Source of the DNA: Paracoccus sp. MBLB3053
Lineage (GTDB): Bacteria; Pseudomonadota; Alphaproteobacteria; Rhodobacterales; Rhodobacteraceae
Direction of reading: 5' to 3'
Assembly (NCBI RefSeq): GCF_031822435.1
Contig: NZ_JAVQLW010000006.1
Location: forward strand, 50,071-114,070
Length of the DNA: 64,000 nucleotides
Shown: piece by piece, positions 1 through 8,090 of the stretch
Layout of the letters: the number at the start of each line of letters is the position of its first letter
Position numbering within the stretch: the stretch's first letter is position 1
Translations under genes and position numbers: made by a program
The notes under the pieces: model-generated
Told to the model about the DNA's origin: nothing
The model's input: the letters and a program-made list of their open reading frames with translations, nothing else
Database searches by the model: none

Positions 1-2
1 AA

Positions 3-1037
3 TGGACCCGGTCGGTGACCTACCGGCAGGGCGACGACTATTTCCGCCATAACGGCGCGGGCGAGATGCTGGTCTTTTCGGCCGCCGATTTCGAGGATTT
101 CCGCGAACCCCGCCCGGACCTGTCCCCCGGCATGGAGGATGACCTGGAAGAGGTCGTCCGCATCCTTGCCGAGAACCGCTGGCCCTGGCGCATGCACGCC
201 ACCTATGACGAGACGATCAGCCGCGCGCTTGACGTGTTCGAAAAGGTGAACCTCGACATTCCGCTGGACGGCATCAACTGGTTCTTCGACCATGCCGAGA
301 CGATCTCGGAGCGCTCGCTGGACCGCGTCGCGGCCTTGGGCGGCGGGGTCGCGGTGCAGCACCGTATGGCCTATCAGGGCGAATATTTCGTCGAGCGCTA
401 CGGCGCGCGCGCGGCCGAGGCGACGCCACCCGTCGCGCGGATGCTGGAAAAGGGGGTGCGGACCTCGGCCGGGACCGATGCGACGCGGGTCGCCTCCTAC
501 AATCCCTGGGTGGGCCTGTCCTGGCTGATCAGCGGCAGGACAGTGGGCGGATTGCGCATCACGCCCGAACGCAACCGGCTGGACCGCGACACCGCGCTGC
601 GGATGTGGACGGAAAAGGTCGCATGGTTCTCGAACGACGAGGGTCGCCGGGGCCGGATTGCTCCGGGCTATCTGGCCGACCTGATCGTGCCGGACCGCGA
701 TTTCTTCTCCTGCCCCGAAGACGCCATTCCCGACATCACCAGCGACCTGACCATGGTCGGCGGAAAGGTGGTCTATGCCAAGGGCGACTTCGCCAGTCAT
801 GACGCGCCGATCCCGCCCGCGATGCCGGACTGGTCGCCCGTGCGCAATTTCGGCGGCTACGCGGCCTGGGGCGCGCAGGATCAGGCAATCGCGCAGACGG
901 CCGCCGTCCGCTGCGGTTGTGCCTCGGCCTGCGGCGTCCACGGACACGACCACGCTGGCGCCTGGGGTGCAAGACTGCCGGTCTCGGACCTGAAGGGGTT
1001 CTGGGGCGCGCTGGGTTGCGCCTGCTGGGCGGTATGA
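3..1037 (+). CDS. Amidohydrolase family protein, C-terminal part (runs off left edge)
   Basis: This is the C-terminal 340 or so residues of a metal-dependent amidohydrolase of the amidohydrolase-3 (YtcJ-like) group. The frame stays open to the left edge, so the N-terminus with the first metal-binding HxH motif lies outside the window. Visible family features are the GTDATR segment near residue 155, where the late catalytic Asp lies, and the closing stretch GYLADLIVPDRDFF, typical of the small beta-sandwich that ends these enzymes. The tail contains an unusual Cys/His-rich patch (CGCASACGVHGHDH). The MFS and pirin genes follow closely on the same strand, suggesting one transcript. The substrate cannot be told. 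Confidence 0.8.
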   Translation, partial: WTRSVTYRQGDDYFRHNGAGEMLVFSAADFEDFREPRPDLSPGMEDDLEEVVRILAENRWPWRMHATYDETISRALDVFEKVNLDIPLDGINWFFDHAETISERSLDRVAALGGGVAVQHRMAYQGEYFVERYGARAAEATPPVARMLEKGVRTSAGTDATRVASYNPWVGLSWLISGRTVGGLRITPERNRLDRDTALRMWTEKVAWFSNDEGRRGRIAPGYLADLIVPDRDFFSCPEDAIPDITSDLTMVGGKVVYAKGDFASHDAPIPPAMPDWSPVRNFGGYAAWGAQDQAIAQTAAVRCGCASACGVHGHDHAGAWGARLPVSDLKGFWGALGCACWAV

Positions 1038-1074
1038 GAATGATGATCCGATACAGCCCGAGGAGGGCCGAACC

Positions 1075-2667
1075 ATGACTGCCATGCCCCAGACGACAGC
1101 CCCGCCCGCGACCGGAGGCGCGTGGAGCCCCTTCCGGCAAAGCGCCTTTACAGTGCTATGGGTGGCCACGGTGGTGTCCAACATCGGGACATGGATGAAC
1201 GACGTGGGCGCCGGGTGGCTTATGACCAGCCTTGCGCCGTCGCCGCAGATCGTCGCGATGGTTCAGGCGGCGACCACGCTGCCGGTCTTCCTGTTCGCGA
1301 TCATCGCGGGCGCCGTGGCCGACATCGTCGATCGCCGCAAGCTGCTGCTGGTCGTGAACGTCGCGCTGGCGATCGTGGCATTCGTGGTGGCCGCAGTCGT
1401 GCAGGCCGGGGCGATGACGCCCGTGCTTTTGCTGATCTTCACCTTTCTTCTGGGCAGCGGCGCGGCCTTCATCGCGCCCGCCTGGCAGGCGATCGTGCCA
1501 AAGCTGGTTCCGCGGCAGGACCTGACGGCGGCTGTCGCGCTGAACTCGATGGGCATCAACATCAGCCGGGCTATCGGACCGGCGGTGGCCGGGATGCTGA
1601 TCGCGGCCTTTGGCCTTGTCTGGCCGTTCGCGCTGAATGCGGTCTCGACCCTGATCGTCATCGCCGCGCTGATCTGGTGGAAGCCGCAGGCCGAACCCGC
1701 CCGCAAGCTGCCGGCCGAGCATGTGGTGGGCGCGATGATTGCGGGCGTCCGCTATGCGGTCTTCACCCGCCCGTTGCGGCTGGTTCTTGTGCGCGCGGCG
1801 GGGTTCTTTCTTTTCGCCAGCGCCTTCTGGGCGATGCTGCCGCTGGTGGCGCGCGATGTGTTGGGCGGAGGGGCAGGTCTTTACGGCGCGCTTTTGGCTT
1901 CCGTCGGGATCGGCGCGGTTGGCGGGGCGCTGGTCCTGCCGGGGCTTCGCAAAAGGCTTGGCCCCGACCGGACGGTGATGCTGGGCACGGCGGGCACCAC
2001 GGTCGTGCTGGTCGTGCTGGCGTTGGTGCCGGGGCAGGCGCTTGCGCTGCTGGCCGGGCTTATTGCCGGGGCGTCGTGGATCGCGGTGCTTTCTAGCCTT
2101 AACGTCGCCGCGCAATCGGCACTGCCGGACTGGGTCCGGGCGCGGGGACTGGCGATCTATCTGACGGTGTTTTCCGGCGCGATGTCGCTGGGCAGCCTTG
2201 GCTGGGGCACCATCGCCACGCAGACTTCGGTCCCGGTGGCTTTGCTGGTAGCAGCCACGGGCATTCTTGTCGCCGTGCCGCTGACGCTTTGGGCGCGGCT
2301 GGGCGGGACCGCCCAGGATCACAGCCCGGCGCATCACTGGCCCGAACCCGAAGCCGCGCCAGAAGATCAGCCGGCCACCATCTGGATCACCTACGATGTC
2401 CCGGCCGAACATTACGCGGCCTTCATCGCGCTGATGCAGGACCAGCGCCGCAGCCGCCGCGCGCATGGCGCCTTTGGCTGGGTGCTGCGGCAGGACGCGT
2501 CCCGCCCGACCCGGCTGATCGAAAGCTGGCACGAGGCATCGTGGCTTGCGCATCTTCGCCACCACGACCGAGTCACCCATTCGGAAAAGGCGCTGCAGGA
2601 CCGCATTCGTGCCCTACTGAGCACCGCCCCTGAGATCCACCACTCCACCGCCCCAAGGAAGGTCTGA
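1075..2667 (+). CDS. MFS transporter with C-terminal cytoplasmic domain (MFS_3 / EntS-like)
   Basis: An inner-membrane major facilitator exporter of 530 residues, the usual length of the MFS_3 group that includes the enterobactin exporter EntS. About twelve hydrophobic segments occupy residues 20-410. A soluble tail of roughly 100 residues follows (from about ITYDVPAEHY), resembling a small ferredoxin-like alpha/beta domain, as is normal for this family. The start is the ATG after an AGGAGG-like sequence. Only three bases separate its stop from the next ATG, so it is probably co-translated with the pirin gene. Such proteins export drugs or small metabolites; the cargo here is unknown. Confidence 0.85.
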   Translation: MTAMPQTTAPPATGGAWSPFRQSAFTVLWVATVVSNIGTWMNDVGAGWLMTSLAPSPQIVAMVQAATTLPVFLFAIIAGAVADIVDRRKLLLVVNVALAIVAFVVAAVVQAGAMTPVLLLIFTFLLGSGAAFIAPAWQAIVPKLVPRQDLTAAVALNSMGINISRAIGPAVAGMLIAAFGLVWPFALNAVSTLIVIAALIWWKPQAEPARKLPAEHVVGAMIAGVRYAVFTRPLRLVLVRAAGFFLFASAFWAMLPLVARDVLGGGAGLYGALLASVGIGAVGGALVLPGLRKRLGPDRTVMLGTAGTTVVLVVLALVPGQALALLAGLIAGASWIAVLSSLNVAAQSALPDWVRARGLAIYLTVFSGAMSLGSLGWGTIATQTSVPVALLVAATGILVAVPLTLWARLGGTAQDHSPAHHWPEPEAAPEDQPATIWITYDVPAEHYAAFIALMQDQRRSRRAHGAFGWVLRQDASRPTRLIESWHEASWLAHLRHHDRVTHSEKALQDRIRALLSTAPEIHHSTAPRKV

Positions 2668-2670
2668 ACC

Positions 2671-3600
2671 ATGAGCTGGAACCCCACCCAGAATCCGGAA
2701 TGCCCACTTGACCGGCTGGACAGCATCGAGACGCTGATCATCCCACGCGCCCGCGATCTGGGCGGGTTCGAGGTGCGCCGCGCGCTGCCCGCGCCGAAAC
2801 GCCAGATGGTCGGCCCCTTCATCTTCTTCGACCAGATGGGCCCGGCCGAGTTCCTGACCGGCGGCGGCATCGATGTGCGCCCGCATCCCCATATCGGGCT
2901 TGCCACCGTCACCTATCTTTACAAGGGAGAGTTCCACCATCGCGACAGCACCGGGGCCGACCAGATGGTCTATCCGGGCGAGGTGAACTGGATGATCGCG
3001 GGCAACGGCGTCACCCATTCCGAACGCACCTCCGAGGAGATGCGGACAAGGCCCGGCTCGCTTTTCGGCATCCAGACATGGGTCGCCCTGCCCGAACATG
3101 CCGAGGACGGCGACGCCAGCTTTGAACATCACGCGCGCGAGGCGCTGCCCCTGATCGACGAGGGCGGCAAGCAGGTCCGCGTCGTCCTTGGCTCGGCCTA
3201 TGGCGCGACAGCGCCGGTCAAGACCTTCACCGAAACCTTCTATGCCGATGCGGTCTTGGCGGCGGGCGCCAAGCTTCCGCTGCCGGACAATCACGAGGAT
3301 CGCGGCGTCTATGTCTCCGAAGGCTCGGTGATCGTCGCGGGGGACGAGTTCGAAGCGGGTCGGATGATGGTCTTTCGCCCCGGCGACCGCATCACCCTGA
3401 AGGCGGGGGGGCGGGGCGCAAGGTTGATGGTTCTGGGCGGAGAGACCCTGAACGGGCCGCGCTATATCTCGTGGAACTTCGTGGCCTCGTCGCAAGAGCG
3501 CATCGATGCCGCCAAGGAAGCCTGGCGTCAGGGCGACTGGGCGCATGGCCGCTTCCAGCTTCCGCCCGGCGACGATGCCGAGTTCATTCCGCTTCCCTGA
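2671..3600 (+). CDS. Pirin family protein
   Basis: A bicupin of 309 residues belonging to the pirin family. The N-terminal cupin carries the expected metal ligands: HPHIG near residue 72 supplies two His, and THSE near residue 114 supplies the third His and the Glu. Bacterial pirins bind Fe and some act as quercetin dioxygenases; others are redox sensors. The gene begins three bases after the MFS stop, so it is the last gene of the amidohydrolase-MFS-pirin run. The C-terminal cupin is more diverged, as usual. Identification is secure; the physiological role is not. Confidence 0.9.
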   Translation: MSWNPTQNPECPLDRLDSIETLIIPRARDLGGFEVRRALPAPKRQMVGPFIFFDQMGPAEFLTGGGIDVRPHPHIGLATVTYLYKGEFHHRDSTGADQMVYPGEVNWMIAGNGVTHSERTSEEMRTRPGSLFGIQTWVALPEHAEDGDASFEHHAREALPLIDEGGKQVRVVLGSAYGATAPVKTFTETFYADAVLAAGAKLPLPDNHEDRGVYVSEGSVIVAGDEFEAGRMMVFRPGDRITLKAGGRGARLMVLGGETLNGPRYISWNFVASSQERIDAAKEAWRQGDWAHGRFQLPPGDDAEFIPLP

Positions 3601-3634
3601 CCGGGAGCCGGGTGTCACATCCCCCCGGGATGCC

Positions 3635-3922
3635 TTAGCGCCGCTCATCCGGGCAGATAATGATGTCAAAGCAATGTCGCGGCGCGGCGGCGTCGAAGTA
3701 CCAATCCTCGGCCCGGTGCCATTGCCGATCCCAATCGCCGGGCGGGCCTTCGCGGCCAAGCAGCTGACGCGCGTCGGGAACCTCGACCAGCACGGTCCGG
3801 TCCAGAGGATCGCGAAGCTCGAGGCGAGCGCTGTAGACCCCTGTCAATCGGCCCTTTAAATGCGTGTCTGGGTCAAGCCTGTTTTCAGTCCTTGCCGGGG
3901 TCATGGTCCTTTCCGAGGTCAT
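3635..3922 (-). CDS. Hypothetical protein, 95 residues
   Basis: A small acidic/basic soluble protein with no recognised family. It looks coding because hydrophobic and charged residues alternate as in a folded protein (VYSARLELRDPLDRTVLVEVPD, then WYFDAAAPRHCFDIIICPDE) and no better frame exists here. It is convergent with the pirin gene. Its 5' end lies beside IS110 remnant DNA, so its original promoter may have been lost. The start could be the Met listed or the Met six residues later. Confidence 0.4.
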   Translation of the reverse strand: MTSERTMTPARTENRLDPDTHLKGRLTGVYSARLELRDPLDRTVLVEVPDARQLLGREGPPGDWDRQWHRAEDWYFDAAAPRHCFDIIICPDERR

Positions 3923-4180
3923 GGCCTCATAATGATGTTCGGGCCGGGCGCCTCAACGTGCGCAGCGCGGTTCTTCAGACCGCAGCCGATTGAACGAGGT
4001 CACCACAACCACCGTCCCGGCGGGACATCACAGGTCTGTCGTCAGGCCGGCGATCTCGAGGTCGTGTTGAGGGTCAGGTTGGCTCTTTTCCCCATTCGAA
4101 CGAGGTGCCATCGACCCAGATGCAGTGCAAGATGACAGCGAGCTTACGCGCCACCGCAACCTGCGCCTTCTTCATTCCAT
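3923..4180 (-). mobile_element. IS110-family remnant: transposase C-terminus and right-end DNA
   Basis: On the minus strand, bases about 4177 down to 4074 encode the last 33 or so residues of an IS110-family transposase, including KLAVILH and [11 protein letters not shown] before a TGA. The rest of the transposase is absent. The DNA from 3923 to 4073 has no gene and probably represents the element's non-coding right end. The remnant abuts and overlaps, in a different frame, the last codons of the oxidoreductase at 4144-4935, so the junction lies at about 4165-4180. Confidence 0.65.
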
Positions 4181-4935
4181 TTAGCTTGGCTATCGGGCGC
4201 GTTCATGACGCGGTTGGTGGCGACGATGTCGGCATGCGTCGGGTTTGCGCCCAGGGCCGCAAATGTCTCCATCATGCGGTCACGCTTTGCGGGTGCTTCG
4301 CCCGGACGTGCGGCCGCCAGAGCCTGGCGCATTTCCGCGGCATTCCAGTCGCAGCAATAAGCTGGTGTTGAGGGCTGTTGGCGCCACGACTGGCCCAGAT
4401 CCCCCGCGTCGACTGTATCGAACCCCACCTCGTTGACAAGGTTGCACGCCACGGACTTTGCCTTCGCATCGCCCCCAGCCACCGCCACGGCGAGGCGATC
4501 GCTTGCCCCTTCAGGACGGTCCAATTCCGCGAGTGAATAGGCAAGGATGTTGTTGAAAGCCTTGATGACGGGACGGCCAATCTGCTGGGAGACCCAGAGG
4601 CTTTCGACCATGCCCTCGTCGATCTCGGGAATATTGGGGTCGCGCATTCCGGGATAGTAGTTCCCGGTGTCGATCACCGGCACCTCTGCAGGCAGGCCGG
4701 CAAAGAGATCGGTGGGCAGGTTGGCAATGGCGGGAAACGGGATCGAAAGGATTACCGCGTCAACACCCTTGACCGCACCCGTGATGTCGACGGGTTCTGC
4801 GCCTATCTCGTTCGCCACCGCACGAACGCCCTCAATGCCGCGCGAGTTGGCAATGCGGACTTCATGACCGGCGCTTCGCAGCTTGCGCGCAAGCGTCCCG
4901 CCGATGTTTCCAGTGCCAATGATGCCTACTTTCAT
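4144..4935 (-). CDS. NAD(P)-binding oxidoreductase (F420-dependent NADP reductase-like), 3' end altered by IS110
   Basis: A 263-residue dinucleotide-binding protein. The first residues [16 protein letters not shown] form the Rossmann GxGxxG turn, and NSRG soon after is typical of NADP-specific reductases of the F420-dependent NADP oxidoreductase fold. The ATG at 4935 is chosen over an upstream ATG because GGAGAGG lies just before it and the Rossmann strand begins at once. The last dozen codons coincide with IS110 transposase DNA in another frame, so the native C-terminus seems to have been replaced. It lies 34 bases downstream of the flavin monooxygenase on the same strand and may work with it. 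Confidence 0.8.
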   Translation of the reverse strand: MKVGIIGTGNIGGTLARKLRSAGHEVRIANSRGIEGVRAVANEIGAEPVDITGAVKGVDAVILSIPFPAIANLPTDLFAGLPAEVPVIDTGNYYPGMRDPNIPEIDEGMVESLWVSQQIGRPVIKAFNNILAYSLAELDRPEGASDRLAVAVAGGDAKAKSVACNLVNEVGFDTVDAGDLGQSWRQQPSTPAYCCDWNAAEMRQALAAARPGEAPAKRDRMMETFAALGANPTHADIVATNRVMNAPDSQAKWNEEGAGCGGA

Positions 4936-4969
4936 GGTTGTTCCTCTCCGGTTGATGATGTCTGCTAGG

Positions 4970-6295
4970 TCAGCCGCTGATGCGCGGATCAAGCCCGTAC
5001 TGCGTTGGCGCACCAAGATGGTCGCGCAGGGTGATGCCCTCGTAGTCATGGTGGAAGAGCCCGCGCTCTTGCAGGACCGGAATCACCCCGTCGACGAAAG
5101 CGTCGATCCCGTCCTCGTAGATGTCGGGCGATATCCAGAAGCCGTCTGCGGCGCCGGCCTTAAACCATTCCTGCATGTGATCCGCCGCCTCAATAGCCGG
5201 TCCCGCGATCACGGGATGATAGTCGATGACACCATGGGCCAGCACGTCGCGCAGGCTCCATCCTTCGCGCGCAATCTTGAGGGCTTGAGCTGACCGCGGA
5301 TCGCGCGGCGATGGATGGGCCGCGTTCAGTTGCTTGTCCGAAAGCGGCGCATCGAGCCGATCCGGATCAAGCCGGATGCCTAGCATCCGCTGCAGGTAAG
5401 CCACCCGCTGCGGAAAAAGCCGCTCGGTCATTGCGATCCGGCGGTCCAGAGCCGAACGCCGGTCCCGCGCAATCGTCGTCATCAGGCCGGGGAAATACTT
5501 GATCTCATCAGGGTCACGACCCGCGCGTTCGGCGGCTTCACGGAACGCTGCGCGTTGGGCGCGGGCATCCTCAATGGTGAAACTTGCGCCAATTGCGGCG
5601 CTGGCATAGGGGCCTGCCAGATCATGAGCGTTGGGACTGCCCCCGGCATGGACGATGACCGGCTGTCCCTGCTCGGAGGGCGGGATATAGAGCGGTCCGC
5701 GCGAGGCAACGTACTTTCCGCCCATGTTGATCGGGGCGATCTGATCCGCTTTGGCGAACTGACCGGTGTTATGATTGTGCAACCAGGCCTCCCGGCCCCA
5801 GCTGCCCCACAAGGCTTGCACCAGCTGGATCATTTCATGGGCCCGACCGTAACGATGAGCGCTGGGTGGAATGCGCTGCCCGTAATTTGCGGCGACATCC
5901 TCGCCACTGGACGTAACGGCGTTCCAGCCCGCACGACCATGGCTCATCACGTCGAGCGCCTTGAACTGGCGGGCAAGGTTGTAGGGCTCGTTGAACGTTG
6001 TGGAGCCGGTCGCGATCAGGCCGATGCGGCTGGTTTCCCGCGCCACGGCCGCCAGCGTGAGCATGACATCAAGATTGAAGTTCGGAGCTTCCTCTTCGAT
6101 ATCGACCATCTGGCTAGGGCCATCGGGCAGGAATAGAAACTGAAGCTTACCACGCTCCGCCGCCTGCGCCTGGCGGACCTTTGCATCGAAGCTGGCATAG
6201 CTGCGCGGATCTGTCCCCGGCATTCGCCAGGCTCCGGGCTGCGAGCCGTAGCCGTTTCCCAGATGCATGCCGATGATCATCTGTCGTTTACTCAT
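4970..6295 (-). CDS. LLM-class flavin-dependent monooxygenase (NtaA/SnaA/DszA family)
   Basis: A 441-residue FMNH2-dependent monooxygenase of the bacterial luciferase fold, in the NtaA/SnaA/DszA/DmoA branch. Family marks include the start IIGMHLGNGYGSQPGAWR, the segment GLIATGSTTFNEPYN, and HGRAGWNAVTS, which are characteristic of this branch. These enzymes oxidise C-S or C-N substrates such as sulfides, sulfones or chelators and need reduced flavin from a separate reductase. An HxlR regulator is divergent 121 bases away and an oxidoreductase follows downstream, a common layout for an inducible oxidation module. The precise substrate is unknown. Confidence 0.88.
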   Translation of the reverse strand: MSKRQMIIGMHLGNGYGSQPGAWRMPGTDPRSYASFDAKVRQAQAAERGKLQFLFLPDGPSQMVDIEEEAPNFNLDVMLTLAAVARETSRIGLIATGSTTFNEPYNLARQFKALDVMSHGRAGWNAVTSSGEDVAANYGQRIPPSAHRYGRAHEMIQLVQALWGSWGREAWLHNHNTGQFAKADQIAPINMGGKYVASRGPLYIPPSEQGQPVIVHAGGSPNAHDLAGPYASAAIGASFTIEDARAQRAAFREAAERAGRDPDEIKYFPGLMTTIARDRRSALDRRIAMTERLFPQRVAYLQRMLGIRLDPDRLDAPLSDKQLNAAHPSPRDPRSAQALKIAREGWSLRDVLAHGVIDYHPVIAGPAIEAADHMQEWFKAGAADGFWISPDIYEDGIDAFVDGVIPVLQERGLFHHDYEGITLRDHLGAPTQYGLDPRISG

Positions 6296-6388
6296 GACCG
6301 TCCTCAGGAGGCTCTGCCGCCTCTTACAATTTTGTTGCCAGGACGCTATTTGAGGGCAGAAGACAAATTGACAAGAACCTACTAAAAA

Positions 6389-6401
6389 GTGGGTAACTCA
6401 C
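6389..6401. promoter_or_regulatory. Candidate HxlR operator
   Basis: A 13-base near-palindrome, GTGGGTAACTCAC (one mismatched pair), lies in the divergent promoter region between the monooxygenase and the HxlR gene, just upstream of the HxlR ribosome-binding site. A TTGACA box at 6368-6373 could be a -35 element for the plus-strand gene. HxlR proteins usually bind such short inverted repeats between themselves and a divergent target. No footprint is implied; this is a sequence guess. Confidence 0.3.
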
Positions 6402-6416
6402 CTGAAGGTAAGTATT

Positions 6417-6782
6417 ATGAAGCGGGATTGGCGATGCGAGGATCCCAGGCAGCAGCTTGTCTGGGCAGCGGCCTCAAGTGAAACGCTGCGCGTTCTGGAA
6501 GGAAAATGGAAAATCGTCATTATTCTCCAGCTTTTTGCGGCAAAGGCACCCCTGCGGTTTTCCGAACTGGAGCGAAGGGTCGAAGGTGTGAACCAGAAGA
6601 TGCTGATCCAACAGCTAAAGGACCTGGAAAAGGACGGAATTGTCACCCGGACGCTTTACCCGGAAGTCCCGCCTAGGGTGGAGTATGCCCTTAGCGACAT
6701 GGGCAAGGCCCTTGGCCCAGCGATCGAAGCACTGGTTGATTGGGCTTTTCTGCGGAAGGAAATAAGGGCCGAGGTAAGCTGA
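6417..6782 (+). CDS. HxlR family transcriptional regulator
   Basis: A 121-residue winged-helix regulator. The HxlR signature is clear: an early Cys-free start, then LEGKWKIVIILQL, the recognition region RFSELERRVEGVNQKMLIQQLKDLEKDGIV, and the wing RTLYPEVPPRVEYALSDMG. Full length for the family. A GAAGG sequence precedes the ATG. It is divergent from the flavin monooxygenase and probably represses or activates it in response to an oxidised or electrophilic compound, as known relatives do. Confidence 0.92.
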   Translation: MKRDWRCEDPRQQLVWAAASSETLRVLEGKWKIVIILQLFAAKAPLRFSELERRVEGVNQKMLIQQLKDLEKDGIVTRTLYPEVPPRVEYALSDMGKALGPAIEALVDWAFLRKEIRAEVS

Positions 6783-6853
6783 TTCCATCCGGTGCTTGAG
6801 TTGGCGATTGTGTCAGTACGCTAAGAGCCTTGGGAGACTTTCGAAAGCGCCGT

Positions 6854-6884
6854 GCTTGCGGCTCCCCGACAGGGAGCCGCAAGC
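6854..6884 (-). terminator. Hairpin terminator downstream of tarD
   Basis: A perfect 13-base-pair stem (GCTTGCGGCTCCC with its complement) and a five-base loop lie 9 bases past the tarD stop codon on the minus strand. No long T-run follows, so it may act as a 3' end stabiliser as much as an intrinsic terminator. Confidence 0.6.
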
Positions 6885-6892
6885 CGCAGATA

Positions 6893-8056
6893 CTATTCCG
6901 CGAGCTCACGCATGACCTTGATCAGGTCGGATTTTCCTTCGAAGCCGATACCCGGAATGTCTGGCATGACGATATGCCCATCCTCGACTTTTACCCCATC
7001 CGGGAAGCCGCCGTAGGGCTGGAACAGATCAGGATAGCTCTCGTTCCCACCAAGGCCGAGGCCGGCTGCTATATTCAGCGACATCTGATGGCCGCCATGC
7101 GGAATGCAGCGCGACGGCGACCAGCCCAGTTGGTCCAGAACGTCGAGCGTGCGCAGATATTCGACAAGACCATATGACAGCGCGCAGTCGAATTGCAGCC
7201 AGTCCCGGTCAGGGCGCATGCCCCCATGACGGATCAGGTTGCGAGCGTCCTGATGTGAGAACAGGTTCTCGCCCGTGGCCATCGGGCCGGGATAGAACTC
7301 AGCCATCGCCGCTTGCAACTGGTAGTCCAGCGGGTCGCCGATCTCCTCATACCAGAACAGTGGATACTCCCGCAGCATTTTGGCATAGGCAATGGCAGTT
7401 TCCAGGTTGAAGCGGCCGTTGGCATCCACGGCAAGCTGCGCCTCGCTGCCGATCTCCGCCAGCACGGCTTCGATGCGGCGCTGGTCCTCGTCGATCGACG
7501 CCCCGCCGATTTTCATCTTCACAACATTGTAGCCGCGGTCGAGATAGCCGCGCATTTCCTTGCGCAATGCACTGTCATCCTTGCCGGGGTAGTAGTATCC
7601 GCCGGCCGCATATACGAAGACACGGGGATTTGCCTCGCGCCCCTTCATCTCGGCCAGGTGCCTGAACAACGGCCTGCCCGCGATCTTGGCGACCGCATCC
7701 CACACGGCCATGTCGATGGTACCGACTGCGACCGAACGCTCGCCGTGTCCGCCCGGCTTTTCATTCGTCATCATCGCGGCCCAGATCTTGTGCGGATCAA
7801 GGTTGTCGCCGGCGTTGTTGACAAGGCTTGCGGGGTCGGCTTCTAGAATGCGGTCGCGGAACCGTTCGCGGATCAACCCGCCCTGACCATAGCGGCCGTT
7901 CGAGTTGAAGCCGTATCCGACCACGCGGCGGCCGTCGCGGACAACATCGGTCACGACCGCCACGAGGCTGGCCGTCATCTTGCTGAAGTCGATATAGGCG
8001 TTGCGGATTGGCGAAGAGATCGGCTTGGTTACTTCGCACACGTCGATAATACGCAT
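6893..8056 (-). CDS. tarD: D(-)-tartrate dehydratase (enolase superfamily)
   Basis: An enolase-superfamily acid-sugar dehydratase of 387 residues that closely follows the characterised Bradyrhizobium D-tartrate dehydratase from end to end. It dehydrates D-tartrate to oxaloacetate using Mg2+. Catalytic features are visible: VVKMKIGG places the general base Lys at residue 182 (with Lys 180), Asp 211, Glu 237 and Glu 263 fit the metal ligands, and CIPHGGHQ puts the acid-base His at 320. The ATG at 8056 is preceded by AAGGAGG. It is downstream of a DctA-type carrier and a LysR regulator on the same strand, a compact uptake-plus-catabolism unit. Confidence 0.88.
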   Translation of the reverse strand: MRIIDVCEVTKPISSPIRNAYIDFSKMTASLVAVVTDVVRDGRRVVGYGFNSNGRYGQGGLIRERFRDRILEADPASLVNNAGDNLDPHKIWAAMMTNEKPGGHGERSVAVGTIDMAVWDAVAKIAGRPLFRHLAEMKGREANPRVFVYAAGGYYYPGKDDSALRKEMRGYLDRGYNVVKMKIGGASIDEDQRRIEAVLAEIGSEAQLAVDANGRFNLETAIAYAKMLREYPLFWYEEIGDPLDYQLQAAMAEFYPGPMATGENLFSHQDARNLIRHGGMRPDRDWLQFDCALSYGLVEYLRTLDVLDQLGWSPSRCIPHGGHQMSLNIAAGLGLGGNESYPDLFQPYGGFPDGVKVEDGHIVMPDIPGIGFEGKSDLIKVMRELAE

Positions 8057-8090
8057 AAGCGTGCCTCCTTGGTTTTTTGCTGGTAGATTG

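Noticed and set aside
1156..2580. Minus-strand frame of 474 codons opposite the MFS gene
   Set aside because: Arg/Gln/His-rich shadow of a conserved transporter; no domain pattern of its own.
2614..3759. Minus-strand frame opposite the pirin gene
   Set aside because: Shadow frame; the pirin metal-binding motifs on the plus strand settle the strand.
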